Assembly (NCBI GenBank): GCA_963969395.1
Contig: OZ017796.1
Location: forward strand, 32,912,243-32,976,242
Length of the DNA: 64,000 nucleotides
From: Pseudoscleropodium purum
Taxonomy: Eukaryota > Streptophyta > Bryopsida > Hypnales > Brachytheciaceae
Direction of reading: 5' to 3'
The notes beneath the pieces are model-generated. The model was not told where the DNA came from and did not search any database. It saw only the letters and a program-made list of their open reading frames with translations. The position numbers were made by a program, and so were the translations under genes. Below are positions 12,304-23,110 of this stretch, piece by piece (position 1 is the first letter of the stretch; every line of letters begins with the position of its first letter).

Positions 12304-13870
12304 AACTTCTAGTATAAATTGCCTTGTATAGTAGAGCCTTTCATTTTTCCAAGTCATGCCATAGAAGTTTTCTTCTTAGATGTTTTAAAGAAGTTCAAAT
12401 GGAAAGTTGTTTTATGCAAAGAAGCTAGAACAAAGCATGAAAAGTAGAGACCATAGACGCCTTTATTAGCATGATGGTAGAGAATTCAAGGCTCATTGCT
12501 CTTTACTAATAGCTTCTTGTGGTGCAAATTGTGAATTTACTTGAGACCATCAAATTGTTTGTAAAAGATAAATTATTGGCACAAGAAAAAATTTAGGGTC
12601 AAAGCTAGCACTTTTAAAAAACAAAGATGTATGTACGTGGCCTAGGTCATTTCAATTGATACTTATGAAATGGAATGAAAGTTGTGTATGATGTATGTAA
12701 GTAGGACATCGAATCACAGTGGAAAGTTTGCCAAAGTAGTATTGCACGAGTTGTTCAATAGAACATCACTTTTGTAGTTGCATTGAAGTTGTAGGAATTT
12801 ATTGTGCAGTAAAAGCAAAGATACAAGGTAGTTACATAGTCATCCATGTAAGGGACAGTTGTAACTTGATGACTATAAAAGGCCCATTTATATTGCCATC
12901 TTATGCATTTTCCTGAACTTTGACTACTTCAATTGTGAAATTATCTAAAGTGGTAAAGAGTAGTCTAATGACACTAAAGAATGCTATTAATTGTCCGTAA
13001 TAGTTGCTCTTGTAGTATTAAGAGATTAATAAAATCATATAAGAGAACTTAATGAAGAAAAAAAATATACTAATTAAAATAAAAATTAAACAATCTAGTA
13101 AGAATGCATTGTTTTCATTAGAAAGGAAAAAAATTAAGAAAAAAAATAGAAAAAAGGAAAAAAATTGAAAAGAAATTAAGAAGATAAAAAAGCATTAATG
13201 AAAGAAGGAAGATGAAAGAAGAATTACTACTAATTTCTTTTAAAGAAGGACAATATTATTACAATAATTACAAAAGATATAATATGTTTAAAAATATGGA
13301 AACAAAAGGAGAGAAAAAAAAAAGCTAAAAAATTTATGATGGAAAAAAAATCTTATGACAAATAAAGAAGATAAATAAAAAATTTAGTAGAAGAAGGAAA
13401 GGAAAAAAAAACAATTTTGAAGGTTGTCCTTTACAAATTAATTTATGACATACACACCATCTTCTAAGAGCTATGGATTTTATTGAAAATGCATTGTATA
13501 GAATCACCCTAAAAAATAATCCCAATTGGTGCCACCTTACAAAGCATGGTGTAGTCACAAATTAGTCATTCCAAAGTGACCTGACAATGAAACCCAATTC
13601 ATTGGAGATGTTTTGAAACCGATCTGACAATAACTACGGTCGTTTTTGTTTTTTTATCCGTTGTTGTGTAGAAAGCATTTGACTCTAGACACTACGAGGA
13701 TCTTGGTTACAACTAAGATTGATTTAGGAACACAAATAAATGTAGTTACAAAAAATCTTGTATCTTGTAAGTTGAATCTTCTACATTGTCATAGAACTAT
13801 TTCTTGAAAATGCTCTCTGTTGAACTATCCTATAATATCTCTAATTGCATTCAAAGGTTATAGTAAGTAA
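12304..13870. other. AT-rich stretch with a purine-rich tract
   Basis: No gene was recognised. At about 13040-13400 the + strand becomes strongly purine-rich, with runs of A and AAG/AAAG. This resembles a polypurine region of a decayed retroelement, but nothing specific can be assigned. Confidence 0.4.
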
Positions 13871-14184
13871 TAAGAAATCACAGGCTTTGAACGGATAAAA
13901 TGGGACGGCCAGACTACAAGCTAAATCATTCAAGGGATTGGCTCTTAAACTTCAAATCCATGGTGATTGTTGCGGACGGCAACTCTTGGACGGAACTAAG
14001 ATCAGATTTGAGGGGATACCTCAAACAGAGACAAGAACAAGCTAGAAGTGAGGGGATTCCTCACACATGACTCAGAACGTACTTCAAGATGAGAAAACTA
14101 AAAGATGTATTGATAACATAAAGTCAAAGAATGACTGGATACAACTGGTGTTGAAGAGAGTGAGGGACAATGGCCCTCGACTCT

Positions 14185-14193
14185 CTATTTATA
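14185..14193 (-). promoter_or_regulatory. TATA box (TATAAATAG), minus strand
   Basis: The - strand reads TATAAATAG followed by 'agagtcgagggcc', a canonical plant TATA context. It lies about 65 bases downstream (on the - strand) of the nearest HSE-like unit. Confidence 0.55.
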
Positions 14194-14255
14194 CTACACT
14201 AAGGAACCTTCCGGAATAAGGCCTTGGAAACCTTTGGAATTATCTGTAGGTCTTT

Positions 14256-14431
14256 CCAGAAGCTTGTAGAAGCTTCCGGAAACTAGGAGGATCTAGTGGA
14301 AACTTCTGGAAGCTTGTAGAAGTTTCCGGAAACTAGTGGAACCAAATGGAACCTTCCGGAAGCTTGTGGAAGCTTCCGAAAACTAGTAGAACTAAGTAGA
14401 ATCTTCCGGAAGCTTATGGAAACTTCCGGAA
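14256..14431 (-). promoter_or_regulatory. Four tandem heat-shock-element-like repeats
   Basis: A 50-51-bp unit is repeated about four times, with cores starting at 14258, 14308, 14359 and 14409. Each core has the alternating pattern GAAnnTTCnnGAA (for example GAAGCTTCCGGAA), with a further GAA shortly before it. This is the consensus for trimeric HSF binding. HSE clusters in LTRs are known to make the Arabidopsis copia element ONSEN heat responsive; the same behaviour here is inference. The arrays are palindromic, so orientation is taken from the TATA box. Confidence 0.6.
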
Positions 14432-14829
14432 ACAAATAGAAACTAATGAAGACTATTGGAATTTACTAGAATCATTGGAAACAACTTGTACACTAGGCCA
14501 CCACTTTTGAAAAGGTTCTTAAGAGGCATCCTTGTTGCAAAGGCGGTGGAGACTCTATTAGAGACGAAACTACTGGATAAGGCCCGGTATGGTACGTTCG
14601 TGATAGTGATCAACAATTGTGCGACAATGTAAGCGAAGAAACCCACTTTGTTACTACGACAAAAAAATGGGGCTAATTGGCTAAACAATGGTTTCACCCA
14701 CACCAACTGCAATAAAAAAGTTTATAAGAAAAGATAGACCACAAGCCACAACACACAAGTCTTTAAAGCCTCTTTTAACTTTGAAACTCCAAAATCCAAC
14801 TCCTACTCCTTTGTTGAACTTTGATTTAG

Positions 14830-15855
14830 TGTTGTCATTTCATCCAAAGTTTAAATAAAATAAATAATAGATTTTTGGAAAGATATTATAATTTTCTACT
14901 TTTCCTCTAAACTTCAAATCATCCTAACACTTTATTCAACTTCTATGGCCATTCAAAGTTTTGGCCTTGAGAAAAGAGGGCAACAAATCCTTCTTCACTT
15001 CCTCATTTGCAACTCATTCATACGAACTCCAAATAGAATGAGTGATAGCTTCAAAGAAAGTCAACACAATTTTTTACATTTTTCCTTTATTTCAATGAAA
15101 ACAAAAAAAACATGTCCATCTTATATGAACAGTTACATATAAAACTTATATCATTGTAATTTTGGGGGGAGGAATTTAGATTCATTCAAAAATATATTGC
15201 AATATGTACTCATTTTGAATATATAACTTTGATTTTCTAGCAATATATGAATTATTAGGATAAATCAATATACTTGCTATATAAAAAATTGAAACAAAGT
15301 AAACATCATGTACAATTACCTTCAATAAGTTTATACCTTTCTATTTCAAAGCTTGAAACTTATTCTAGACTTAAACCAAAGATTTGAAATTGTTGATACT
15401 AGTTCAAAATTCCATCAAATTAGAAATTGTAAAAAGTATTAGAAAGATCAAATAGTCTATTTCCAAGATATAAAACATCTACATGTTGAAAAATTTGAAG
15501 CAATACAAGAATGAGGTATTGGTGAAATGAAAACTTCAAGCATATTCATGGATCCCCCTTCCTATGTTCTTTGTATCAATTCAATAAGTTCTCCCCTATT
15601 CTTGGACAAACTTATTCTAAATATAATCTTTCATTTTTATCCATAAGTTTTCTATGGGGTTAAGATCAAGGAAGTTTGTTAGCCATGTTAAATTCTTCAT
15701 ACTAAATGAGTACTATCAACACTCTTTATAAAGAGTTTATATATCTTAGTTGCAAGTAGTTTCAATAAAAGAACTCCAATATTCTAATGGATATGATTAA
15801 ATGAAATAGACAACTACAAGAGGAATACACACAAGAAAGTGCATAAAGTTATTAA
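14830..15855. other. AT-rich stretch, no gene seen
   Basis: No reading frame, tandem array or terminal repeat was recognised between the HSE-bearing segment and the next TTAA element. Confidence 0.4.
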
Positions 15856-17086
15856 CTTCTAAAGGACCAAGGTGTGTTTTTTGGCAACATAATTTTTTTG
15901 GGCAGATGCATGAGAGTGGAGATTTCCATATTTTTGACCCAAATTTTAATAGAAAGTGTGGACAAGGAATATCTTTCATGTGCACTAAATTTCAGGACAT
16001 TTGAAAATATGAGTCAAAAGTTATGGCCTAATATGTAGTTTATTTCTCAACTTGGGTAGTCTAGGTAGATTTCAAAAAATTACTTTTTTCAAAAACAAAA
16101 ATTTGAAATTAATTTTCTAAATCTATATATACATAGAAAGCTTTGAATCATTTCATTTTGTTCAATGAGTAAAAAGTTATGAGGTGTTTTAGTTTGTGGG
16201 CAGTCATGTATTCTGTACTCCAAAATGAACTTTGAAATTCTTTATTGAACTCAATTTTCAATATTTTTGAAAAAAAACAAAAAATATTAGGTGAAGATTG
16301 TTTAATACAAAATTACAACCACTAGGATTGACATTTTTCAATTCTATAACTAAATTATTAACAATTTAGTATTTTGATTCATTCTCTATTTCTTTCTATT
16401 TATCATTTTTTTCCTATATGTTGTACAATTCCAAATGATTTGAAATATTTTAAGCATGTAGCAAACTTGCCTTGAAGAATGAATCCAAAAAGTTGCAACC
16501 ATTTTGAACATTTTTTCATACAAATGTGACCTTATGAAGTGCAGTTGCCTGACTTTTCGTTTGGCCAAAAAAAGACTTTTTGTCAATTCAAACGCTAATA
16601 TCTTGCAATCTACATAGTGAAAATTTCTGAAATTTTTTCACATATTTTTAAATTATCATATTACATGATCTTACAATTGGATGTGTCTAAAACTTAAATT
16701 TTTTTTATACTTGTCCTAAAAATGGCAATCTTTGAGCATTTTTGGTGAAAACATAGTCAAAGAACTTTAGGAATGGCCAATTTCATTAAAATGGCAATAT
16801 TCCATTAATTTGGCACTTTTAGTAGCTTAGATCATACATTTTGAATTATTTTTTTGTTCTAGAATCTATACTAGTACTAGATATTCAAAATCTACAAATC
16901 TCTTAGATATTTGAAATCTATACCAATCCTAAAAAATTTAGACTACTCAACCTCATATCTATATTAGTCCTAGATTTTTGACATCCTAAATTGACCTAGA
17001 TGTTAGCAAGGTATATTTGTCCTAGGTGTCAAGGTGTGAAAATTGCATATGGAATACTACCATTTTAATGAAATTTGCCATAGGGA
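15856..17086 (-). mobile_element. TTAA-site TIR element, copy 2, with nested MITE
   Basis: This is a reverse-orientation copy of the element at 44099-45032. The left end 'cttctaaaggaccaagg' follows TTAA (15852-15855) and matches the other copies' CCCCTAAAGGCCCAAGG end with two C-to-T changes. The right end runs to 'gaactttagg' at 16771, where a roughly 310-bp MITE interrupts it. The remaining 'ggg' resumes at 17083, followed by ATTAA. Without the MITE the element is about 920 bp, matching its relatives. The - strand frame at 16386-16586 is similar to frames in copies 3 and 4. Confidence 0.65.
16772..17081. mobile_element. Small MITE with 33-bp inverted repeats
   Basis: The left arm (16772-16804, core 'tttcattaaaatggcaat') and right arm (17049-17081, core 'ccattttaatgaaattt') are inverted repeats with a few mismatches. 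The element sits inside the terminal G run of a TTAA element. An 'agg' on each side may be its target duplication. The superfamily is not assignable. A single similar arm ('ggaatactaccaatttaagg') recurs near 23569. Confidence 0.65.
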
Positions 17087-17089
17087 TTA

Positions 17090-17820
17090 AAGGAGATTGG
17101 TATATAATGACCATACATCTAAAGCATCCAAATAAACATCCAAAACTCTAAATTGGCTACTTTGTGACCCTTCTCACTTCATACTAACCCTAAAACTATG
17201 GTTTTTATTTCATTTTTCTTTCACAATGTGCATTAAAGCAATCTTCACTCAACTTATGAACTTGTTTACATCCATAGATATGCATGAACATATAAAAATA
17301 AATATATTAACTTATTGACTCATCTGAATGTATATAAATTCATCCAAAATGGCACAATACTCTTTAAAGATTTTGTAGCAATTTAACAACTTCATTCATT
17401 GTGAAAGGAAGAATACCTCTCCAAATATTCCATCAAAAAATATTTGTACATTGACATCAATTTGTTAAACTCGTACTAGTCCAATACTTTGGCATCTTTG
17501 AAAACATATGGTTTGAAACTCAAATCCACATCTTTCCTCGATTTTAGATCTTTACATCCTTTTATTCATGACACAAATTTTGGCGCTGGAATCTTGCCGA
17601 TTAATGATGTTACATCATTTTAGCAATAAATTGCTCAAAAAAAATGACTGCCAGTCCGAAGTCCGAATTCAAATACAAGGACTTCATGAAGGCTTCTCCA
17701 AGACTTCCTCAACATGCGTGCAAAGAGGACCTCCTCATCAATCCATGATCAATGTATCGAGGGATCCGAGTGTAAAGAGCTCCCAACATAAATATCCAGG
17801 CTATCAGTGCCGTGAGTGAG
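17090..17820. other. AT-rich stretch before the gene island
   Basis: No gene was recognised. Composition shifts toward GC from about 17650, marking the edge of the host-gene island. Confidence 0.4.
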
Positions 17821-18360
17821 CACTCGCACGTTGAACACTCACGTAATCCTCAGTTTCTCAGAGTCGCAGGATCACGCGGACTGAAGCCCAGCCTGGTGCC
17901 ATGAATTGCCAATTCAATTCTCTTGTACCAGGAACCCAAAAGGCCTACAGTCCTGCAGTTCAATGCAAAATGTAGACGACAAAGTCCTGTACCGTGGGAC
18001 CTGGAAGTGTGGAACCCGCGGCTTGAAGATGATCGATCGGTAAACATTGAACAACAGGAGAAGGAGAGGCCGGAGTGCCGGAGTGAACTGGAATGCAATA
18101 CTAACTGATGAAGCCTCAGTTCCATGAGGACATGACGACAGGCGGCATTGGATTCACCGCCTGCCTGGCGAGTGGGAAACTGGGAGCGAGGGGGGACGGA
18201 CGGTTGCGCAGGGGGCTCCCGGATTCCGGGAGTCGAGGGTTCCACGCTTCCAGCTTCCTGGGAACGAGGCCACCCCAAAAGTTTGGGATTCTTTAATTTC
18301 ATTGATGCGCTGATGAAAGCGAGCTTCACTGGAGTGATGAAGGTACGTCTTTAGAGTGAA
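17820..18360 (+). other. GC-rich segment, possible 5' exon or promoter of the host gene
   Basis: This segment is rich in G+C and CpG, unlike its surroundings. It contains a perfect inverted repeat CTCCCGGA/TCCGGGAG at about 18216-18233. It ends with 'gatgaag|gtacgt' near 18341, a plausible plant splice donor. Open frames on both strands overlap here and none is recognisable, so they look like by-products of GC content. A non-coding first exon or promoter of the gene at 19930 is a reasonable but unproven reading. Confidence 0.35.
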
Positions 18361-19080
18361 CTGCCATGTGGTGTGTTGAAAACTTCGAATCCTAGTTTTG
18401 GAGAGTCTTCAGGAATAGCTTTCAAGGAGTTCCATTATGATTTCACCTTTTGTGAGCAAAGAGAGACTATATTTTAGCAGTAGCTTTGCCTTGTTGTCAA
18501 ACTAGAAGCCACCAAAATTCAAGTCCAATGTTATGAATAGTTTTCTAGAAATGAGAAGTTTGATGCCTCCTTTTCTTGAGTCTCCCCTCAAAATTTGACC
18601 AACCGATACTTTTGTTTCTTTTCTTGCCACTATTAAATACTTCCATGAAGAATTTTAAAATTTCTTTTATCTTTTCTACAAGGTTTGACTATTTCTGTAT
18701 ACATGGACATTTGCTCTTACCAAGGTTGAACTGGGTATGTGCAAGGCCTCTCAAAGAGACATGATGGGAGATAGTGAATATCAATCAGATATCTTCCGAG
18801 AGAACCACAGTCTAAAGTTTCTATAAATGAATATCCCGTACCTGTCCAACACTAGTATCTAAATCCACATCCGTGATTGTGGATGAAGCAGACTACATAT
18901 AGTCATGTAGATTCATGAACAAAAATAACCCATCCAGAAATATGTCCTTCCATCCTCCAATTGATTCCCTCCCAAGATGTTGTAGCACCTAAGCAATTTC
19001 ATCCACTGATACCTGGTTAAAAGAAGCATATATGACCAATTATTCCCTCAACATATTCTTGTATCAAATTTCAACGTATT
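18360..19080. other. Upstream non-coding stretch or 5' intron
   Basis: This is moderately AT-rich with no recognised coding sequence. It could be an intron of the 5' untranslated region of the gene beginning at 19930. Confidence 0.3.
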
Positions 19081-19084
19081 ATTC

Positions 19085-19929
19085 TTGTATGTTTTTTTTA
19101 AACGAATGATCGCCCAGAATACCAACATTCCGAAACGGAGGGAAAGGCTGACCAGGAGGGCCGGGCTCTCCAGCCAATCCTGGCCTCCTCTCGATGTCGA
19201 GTCGCTGCGTAGCGTCCCATGTCGGCGACAATTCCGCTTGTCTACTCCTTCAAATTGCCTCTTCCCTGTCTTTCGAGGCTTCGACCGTCGCCTCTCTCTC
19301 TCTCTATCTCGTGACTGATGTCCTCACGGTTCCGTCCCTAACTTAGCTTGCAAGACCAGGTCCAGTGAGCTGTGGGGCTTTGGGAACACTTTGAATTGGT
19401 ACTTCCCGGGTTCCCGAACACACATAGATTCGCACCTCCTTCTATGTGCAGTGGTTGTAGACTTCGCTGAACAGAGTTGGTTATTTCCCGGCTCGGTTAC
19501 TCATTTAAATTCTACTTGCTATTATTTGCAGGTGGTGCCTTGCAGCGAGTACAACATTCCATGGAATTCCACCTCGTCGCGTGCACACGTACTCAAGGTG
19601 CATCACTTGGAATTAGTGTGAGTCAATGCAAGCAAATTCATGTGACTATGAGTTCAGCTAGTTGGTGAGGAGTGGGATCATTACGAACAATCCGAGTGTG
19701 AAAAGCCATTGCTTGATTTCGAGAGGATTTATTTGATCAAAGCAGCCTCAGAATTTTGCGGGACGACGTTTCTGAGGGTAGAGAGCATTACTATGTCTGG
19801 GCGTCTGCAGATTCTTCAGTCAGTCAAGGACGTTAGAGTTTTCATCTCGGTTCGGTTATAGAGTGGGTACGAGATTTACTAGGAACTGAGTGATCCTCCA
19901 ATCGTACTTCCTTTTTGAGTCGCAGGTTT
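19085..19929 (+). promoter_or_regulatory. Probable promoter / 5' UTR of the USP-like gene
   Basis: This stretch is CpG-rich, with a CT microsatellite near 19291-19306 typical of plant 5' untranslated regions. A pyrimidine tract ending in CGCAG at 19921-19925 forms a good splice acceptor four bases before the ATG at 19930. The start codon therefore probably follows a 5' UTR intron. No upstream coding sequence in frame with the gene was recognised. Confidence 0.45.
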
Positions 19930-22900
19930 ATGACAATGGAGCATCTCATCAGCTTGCAAAGCTCGGGGAACCGGAGTGTTGGCGAGCCTGCTGCGCCGAG
20001 GCCTGCGGGGGTGGACCAAGGCGCCGTGCTGGTCGTGCTGGACGTGAACAAGGGGGTTCACCCGGGGGCTCTTTACTGGGCGCTTGCCAATGTGGTGCGC
20101 AAAGGCGACACGGTCAAGATATTGGGAATCATCACCCACATTCCGAATTCCTGTAAGACCTTATTCCTATGCGCTAATGCTCTAAGCCATTGTCAAAAAT
20201 AATTCGGGTGTATAAAAAATTATTGCAGTTGTAATGAGAATTGTAGAAGATGAGATTCTTGTGAAATTCCAGACAGGTACTCTCTGGTTAGCTTCGAGAC
20301 ACAAGCAATGCTCTAAGACCTTAATCTTAAAAATTGGACATAGCAGTAATATTGACACTTTTTTGAAAAACTTAAAGCAGACCGGCTTACAAAATAGGGT
20401 CCATTGTGCGGTGTGCTTCTATAGTCAGAAAAATCGTTTGCAAAATATATCCCTCGGTACTGATTCCTTCTCAATTATGCCATTAGTGATGTTTTTCAAA
20501 AATAATGGAAGTGACTCCAGTCCATGGCCTCTGCTGCATTTCCGGTTAGACGTCTCACATTCGTTAGGTTCGTATATTTCCTTGCAAATTCGTGTTAATG
20601 TATTCCGATGAGATCGATCGGTTAGGAGATCATAGTACGTAGGTAGGCTAACTTAGCACCCGTTTTCTTTTTCTTTTTCTTTTTTTTGGCAGTGGGGTTT
20701 ATGATGCGAGTCGATCAATCGATTCGGAATAGTCCCAACATCATGGAGCTCCAGTTCGAAATCGCCACCAAGAAAGAGGCCATTTGGAGAACGAACCACA
20801 TAAACGAGTGGAGCCTGAGAGCAGGGGTACGACGCACACTTTTAAAATTCTCCTCTCATTTCATCCACTGTAATTCCCTTTGCCAGTTTGCTAGCTGCTG
20901 TAGCTTCTTACACAGATCGAGAATCTAAGTTATCTAACAATGGCAGTGCTGACACACAGGTGAAGATGGACGTCGATGTGAAAGCCGGAAACTATCCCAA
21001 AGTGATCGCCACCGACGAAGCCAAAGCGATCGGCGCCTACCATGTCGTTCTGGACAAGTAAGAAACGCCACCAATCCTCAAATGCCTTTGTTGTTTCCGA
21101 GAATGTCAGTTTGCCAAAATGTGACATTCGTCAGAAGGAGGAAATGAAACAGAGTTTACATCGCAATTGAACCATTAATTACCAAAGTACCAAAGTACCA
21201 CATTACCACCTCCTAAGTGGTAAACTCCGCTTCATGTAAACTCTTAAAACTCCCTGTGCACGTGCAGAAAATGGGCCCTTTCAAGAGCCCAACTGAACGT
21301 GAGACCTAGGTCGAGTATAGATCCATAAGTTTTCCATATGTAAGATTTCATACGAGTTTCTCGGTTCCTAGTTGAGACCATATGTTTTGCAAATTTTTGC
21401 ATAATTGGGGAGAACTCTGAGATTGTTGGCGGAGTCCAACGAATTGAACACTCTTTGTGCTTCTCCAGGAACTTGAAGAAGGACCGCAAGTACTTTATCG
21501 ACAACCTCACCTGCTTCGTCTCCCGTTTCCGCAGCGGCGGCGGCGTGGACACCATCCGCTCCTACGCCGTTTCCAGCAAACTCCCCCCGATGACACTCAG
21601 AAACAGCTCCTCCCACTCCCAACAGAGCAAAGACTCCGACGTCAGTCGTAGCAGCAGTAGCGGAAGCTCAGGACGCGGAGGAGCCTCCTCCATGTCTTCG
21701 ACGTCGTTCGAACTCCTCGGGGGCGAGTCCAGCGACGAGTTTAGTGCGCAGGAAGGGGATCCGTTGTCTGCACCTAGTACTGGCGAGTCCATGGAGAGGC
21801 CCACGGGGAACGAGCTCGAGCTTAAGATAAGAACTGCCGCGGTTGGTGTTGCAGCGCCGCCACCTACGTTGTTTCTTTTGCTGCGAGGGCCTGTGGTGGA
21901 GAAGAGGGACCAGTTTTATAACTGTGTGAAGGTGAACCCGTTGCGGAATCCAGTAACTATCAGTCGGTCTGATTTCGACCAGGGGCCTCTTACTCCTAGA
22001 CGTAAGTTAAGCTTTCTCTCTTGTTTGCTTTACTTGCATTCCCTGTCGCCAGGGTTGTCTTCCTGACAGACAGAACATATGCCCACTGGTAGACCATCAA
22101 TGCGGTTCAGATTCTACCAGTGGTCGTGTGTTGGGGAACCAATGCCCCACTGGTAGACCGTCTATGCGGTTGTCCATGTACAGTACAGTATGAAACTTCA
22201 AATTCGTTATATTGGTGCGATTCTGAGCGCCAAAATTGTGACATTCAACTGCTCAAAGCATCAAATATTAGGATTGGTGTATATTTACAGTACGTTTCAG
22301 GTCAAGCGCCTTTAAAAGTGCCTAGTGAGTGGTCTTTTATGGGTCCGAACCAGAAGGCCCACAAAAGTTTGGAGCCTGTTGGTGTCTTCCCTCTGAAGAT
22401 GAGCATAAGTTTCAAACTTCGTGAGATTTGAGATTTTCTTGAATGAAAGAATGCCACAAAATGAGCTTGTAAACTAGGAATAGTCCGAATGCAATACCCG
22501 AAAAGTAGGATATTCTGAAAATATATTCAAAATAGTCCCACATATTTTTGAATATGAAAAATATTATGCAATCCATTAGAGCTCTGTGCAGATGAATGCC
22601 ACAATTGTGGTGCTTCGAGTCGTGCCAAAATATCGAGATTGACGATGTATGTTTACAGCATTGTGCTCTTGCTTGGTCGCGGTCCTTTGTAACAAGGATG
22701 CCATTTCTAATGAGTACGCCCATCCTTTTGCAGAGGGCCAAAGAATCCCACACCAGCAAATAAACAGCCTCAACGGCTGGATAGGCAAGATCAACGTGGC
22801 TCCGGAGATGGGTCGTAGTAAGATGGGTAGCCAAGCCCTCGCCACAACGCTGCTAACGCAAGCCTCCTTCAACGTTAACCGCAAACCGCAGCAGCAGCGC

Positions 22901-23110
22901 AAACCAGACAAGATCAGCATCGACATGCACTGGCCTCTCATGCACTTGGCCGACTGTCTACGCGGATCCCAAGAACGGTTGGCCAACGGTGTGCTTCTCC
23001 ACTTGGCTCCGCAAAGCTCCCTGCAAAGCTTCCGACCCGCCGCTAGAAAATCCCGCCTTGTGCCTGCGGCCTCGGGGCTCAACTATGACGACATGATTGA
23101 CTCCGACTAG
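19930..23110 (+). CDS. USP-like N-terminal domain protein without kinase domain (5 exons)
   Basis: Predicted exons are 19930-20152, 20693-20826, 20960-21057, 21469-22001 and 22734-23110. All four introns are GT-AG, the phases match, and the total is 1365 nt (454 residues plus stop). Residues 33-43 (VLVVLDVNKGV), 47-56, a G-F-M-M-R-V-D stretch opening exon 2, and 148-152 (VVLDK) match the USP-like N-terminal domain of plant 'inactive protein kinase' / RLCK-VI proteins, which usually continue into a kinase domain. Here the domain (to about residue 170) is followed by a Ser-rich linker (about 195-245) and an unrecognised C-terminus; no kinase motifs appear. The nucleotide-binding glycine signature of classical USPs is not evident. 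It is probably a soluble signalling or scaffold protein, as no membrane segment or signal peptide is seen. The start at 19930 is the first in-frame ATG after an acceptor; a second ATG lies two codons later. Function is not established. Confidence 0.75.
22080..22170 (+). repeat. Intron-4 short duplication and hairpin
   Basis: The block 'cccactggtagacc.tc.atgcggtt' occurs at about 22081-22107 and again at 22144-22170. Between them, TCTACCAGTGG pairs perfectly with CCACTGGTAGA of either copy (11-bp stem). It lies early in intron 4 of the USP-like gene. It may be a small MITE relic. Confidence 0.55.

Larger units (their letters stand above)
13880..14830 (-). mobile_element. LTR-like segment with heat-shock-type promoter
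   Basis: On the - strand this segment has promoter layout: tandem HSE-like repeats (14258-14431), then a TATAAATAG box (14185-14193), then a leader running to about 13880. The outer blocks recur at 46480-46830: a left block with 'ttggctcttaaacttcaaa' near 13938, and a right block with 'aaaatggggct' near 14664 and a 'caagtcttt' tail near 14756. That copy lacks the TATA/HSE middle. Calling this an LTR rests on the U3-TATA-leader order and the repeat nature; LTR ends, primer site and coding region were not found. Confidence 0.45.

Noticed and set aside
17575..17605. 'ttttggcgctggaatcttgccg', considered as a gypsy-type primer binding site
   Set aside because: Only partial resemblance to TGGCGCC-type sites, and no LTR end or gag follows.
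17850..18329. 159-codon - strand open frame in the GC-rich segment
   Set aside because: No family signature, overlaps several + strand open frames, and GC-rich sequence has few stops by chance. It more likely belongs to the promoter or 5' UTR of the + strand gene.
22412..23082. - strand frames of 140-168 codons
   Set aside because: They are antisense shadows of intron 4 and exon 5 of the USP-like gene.
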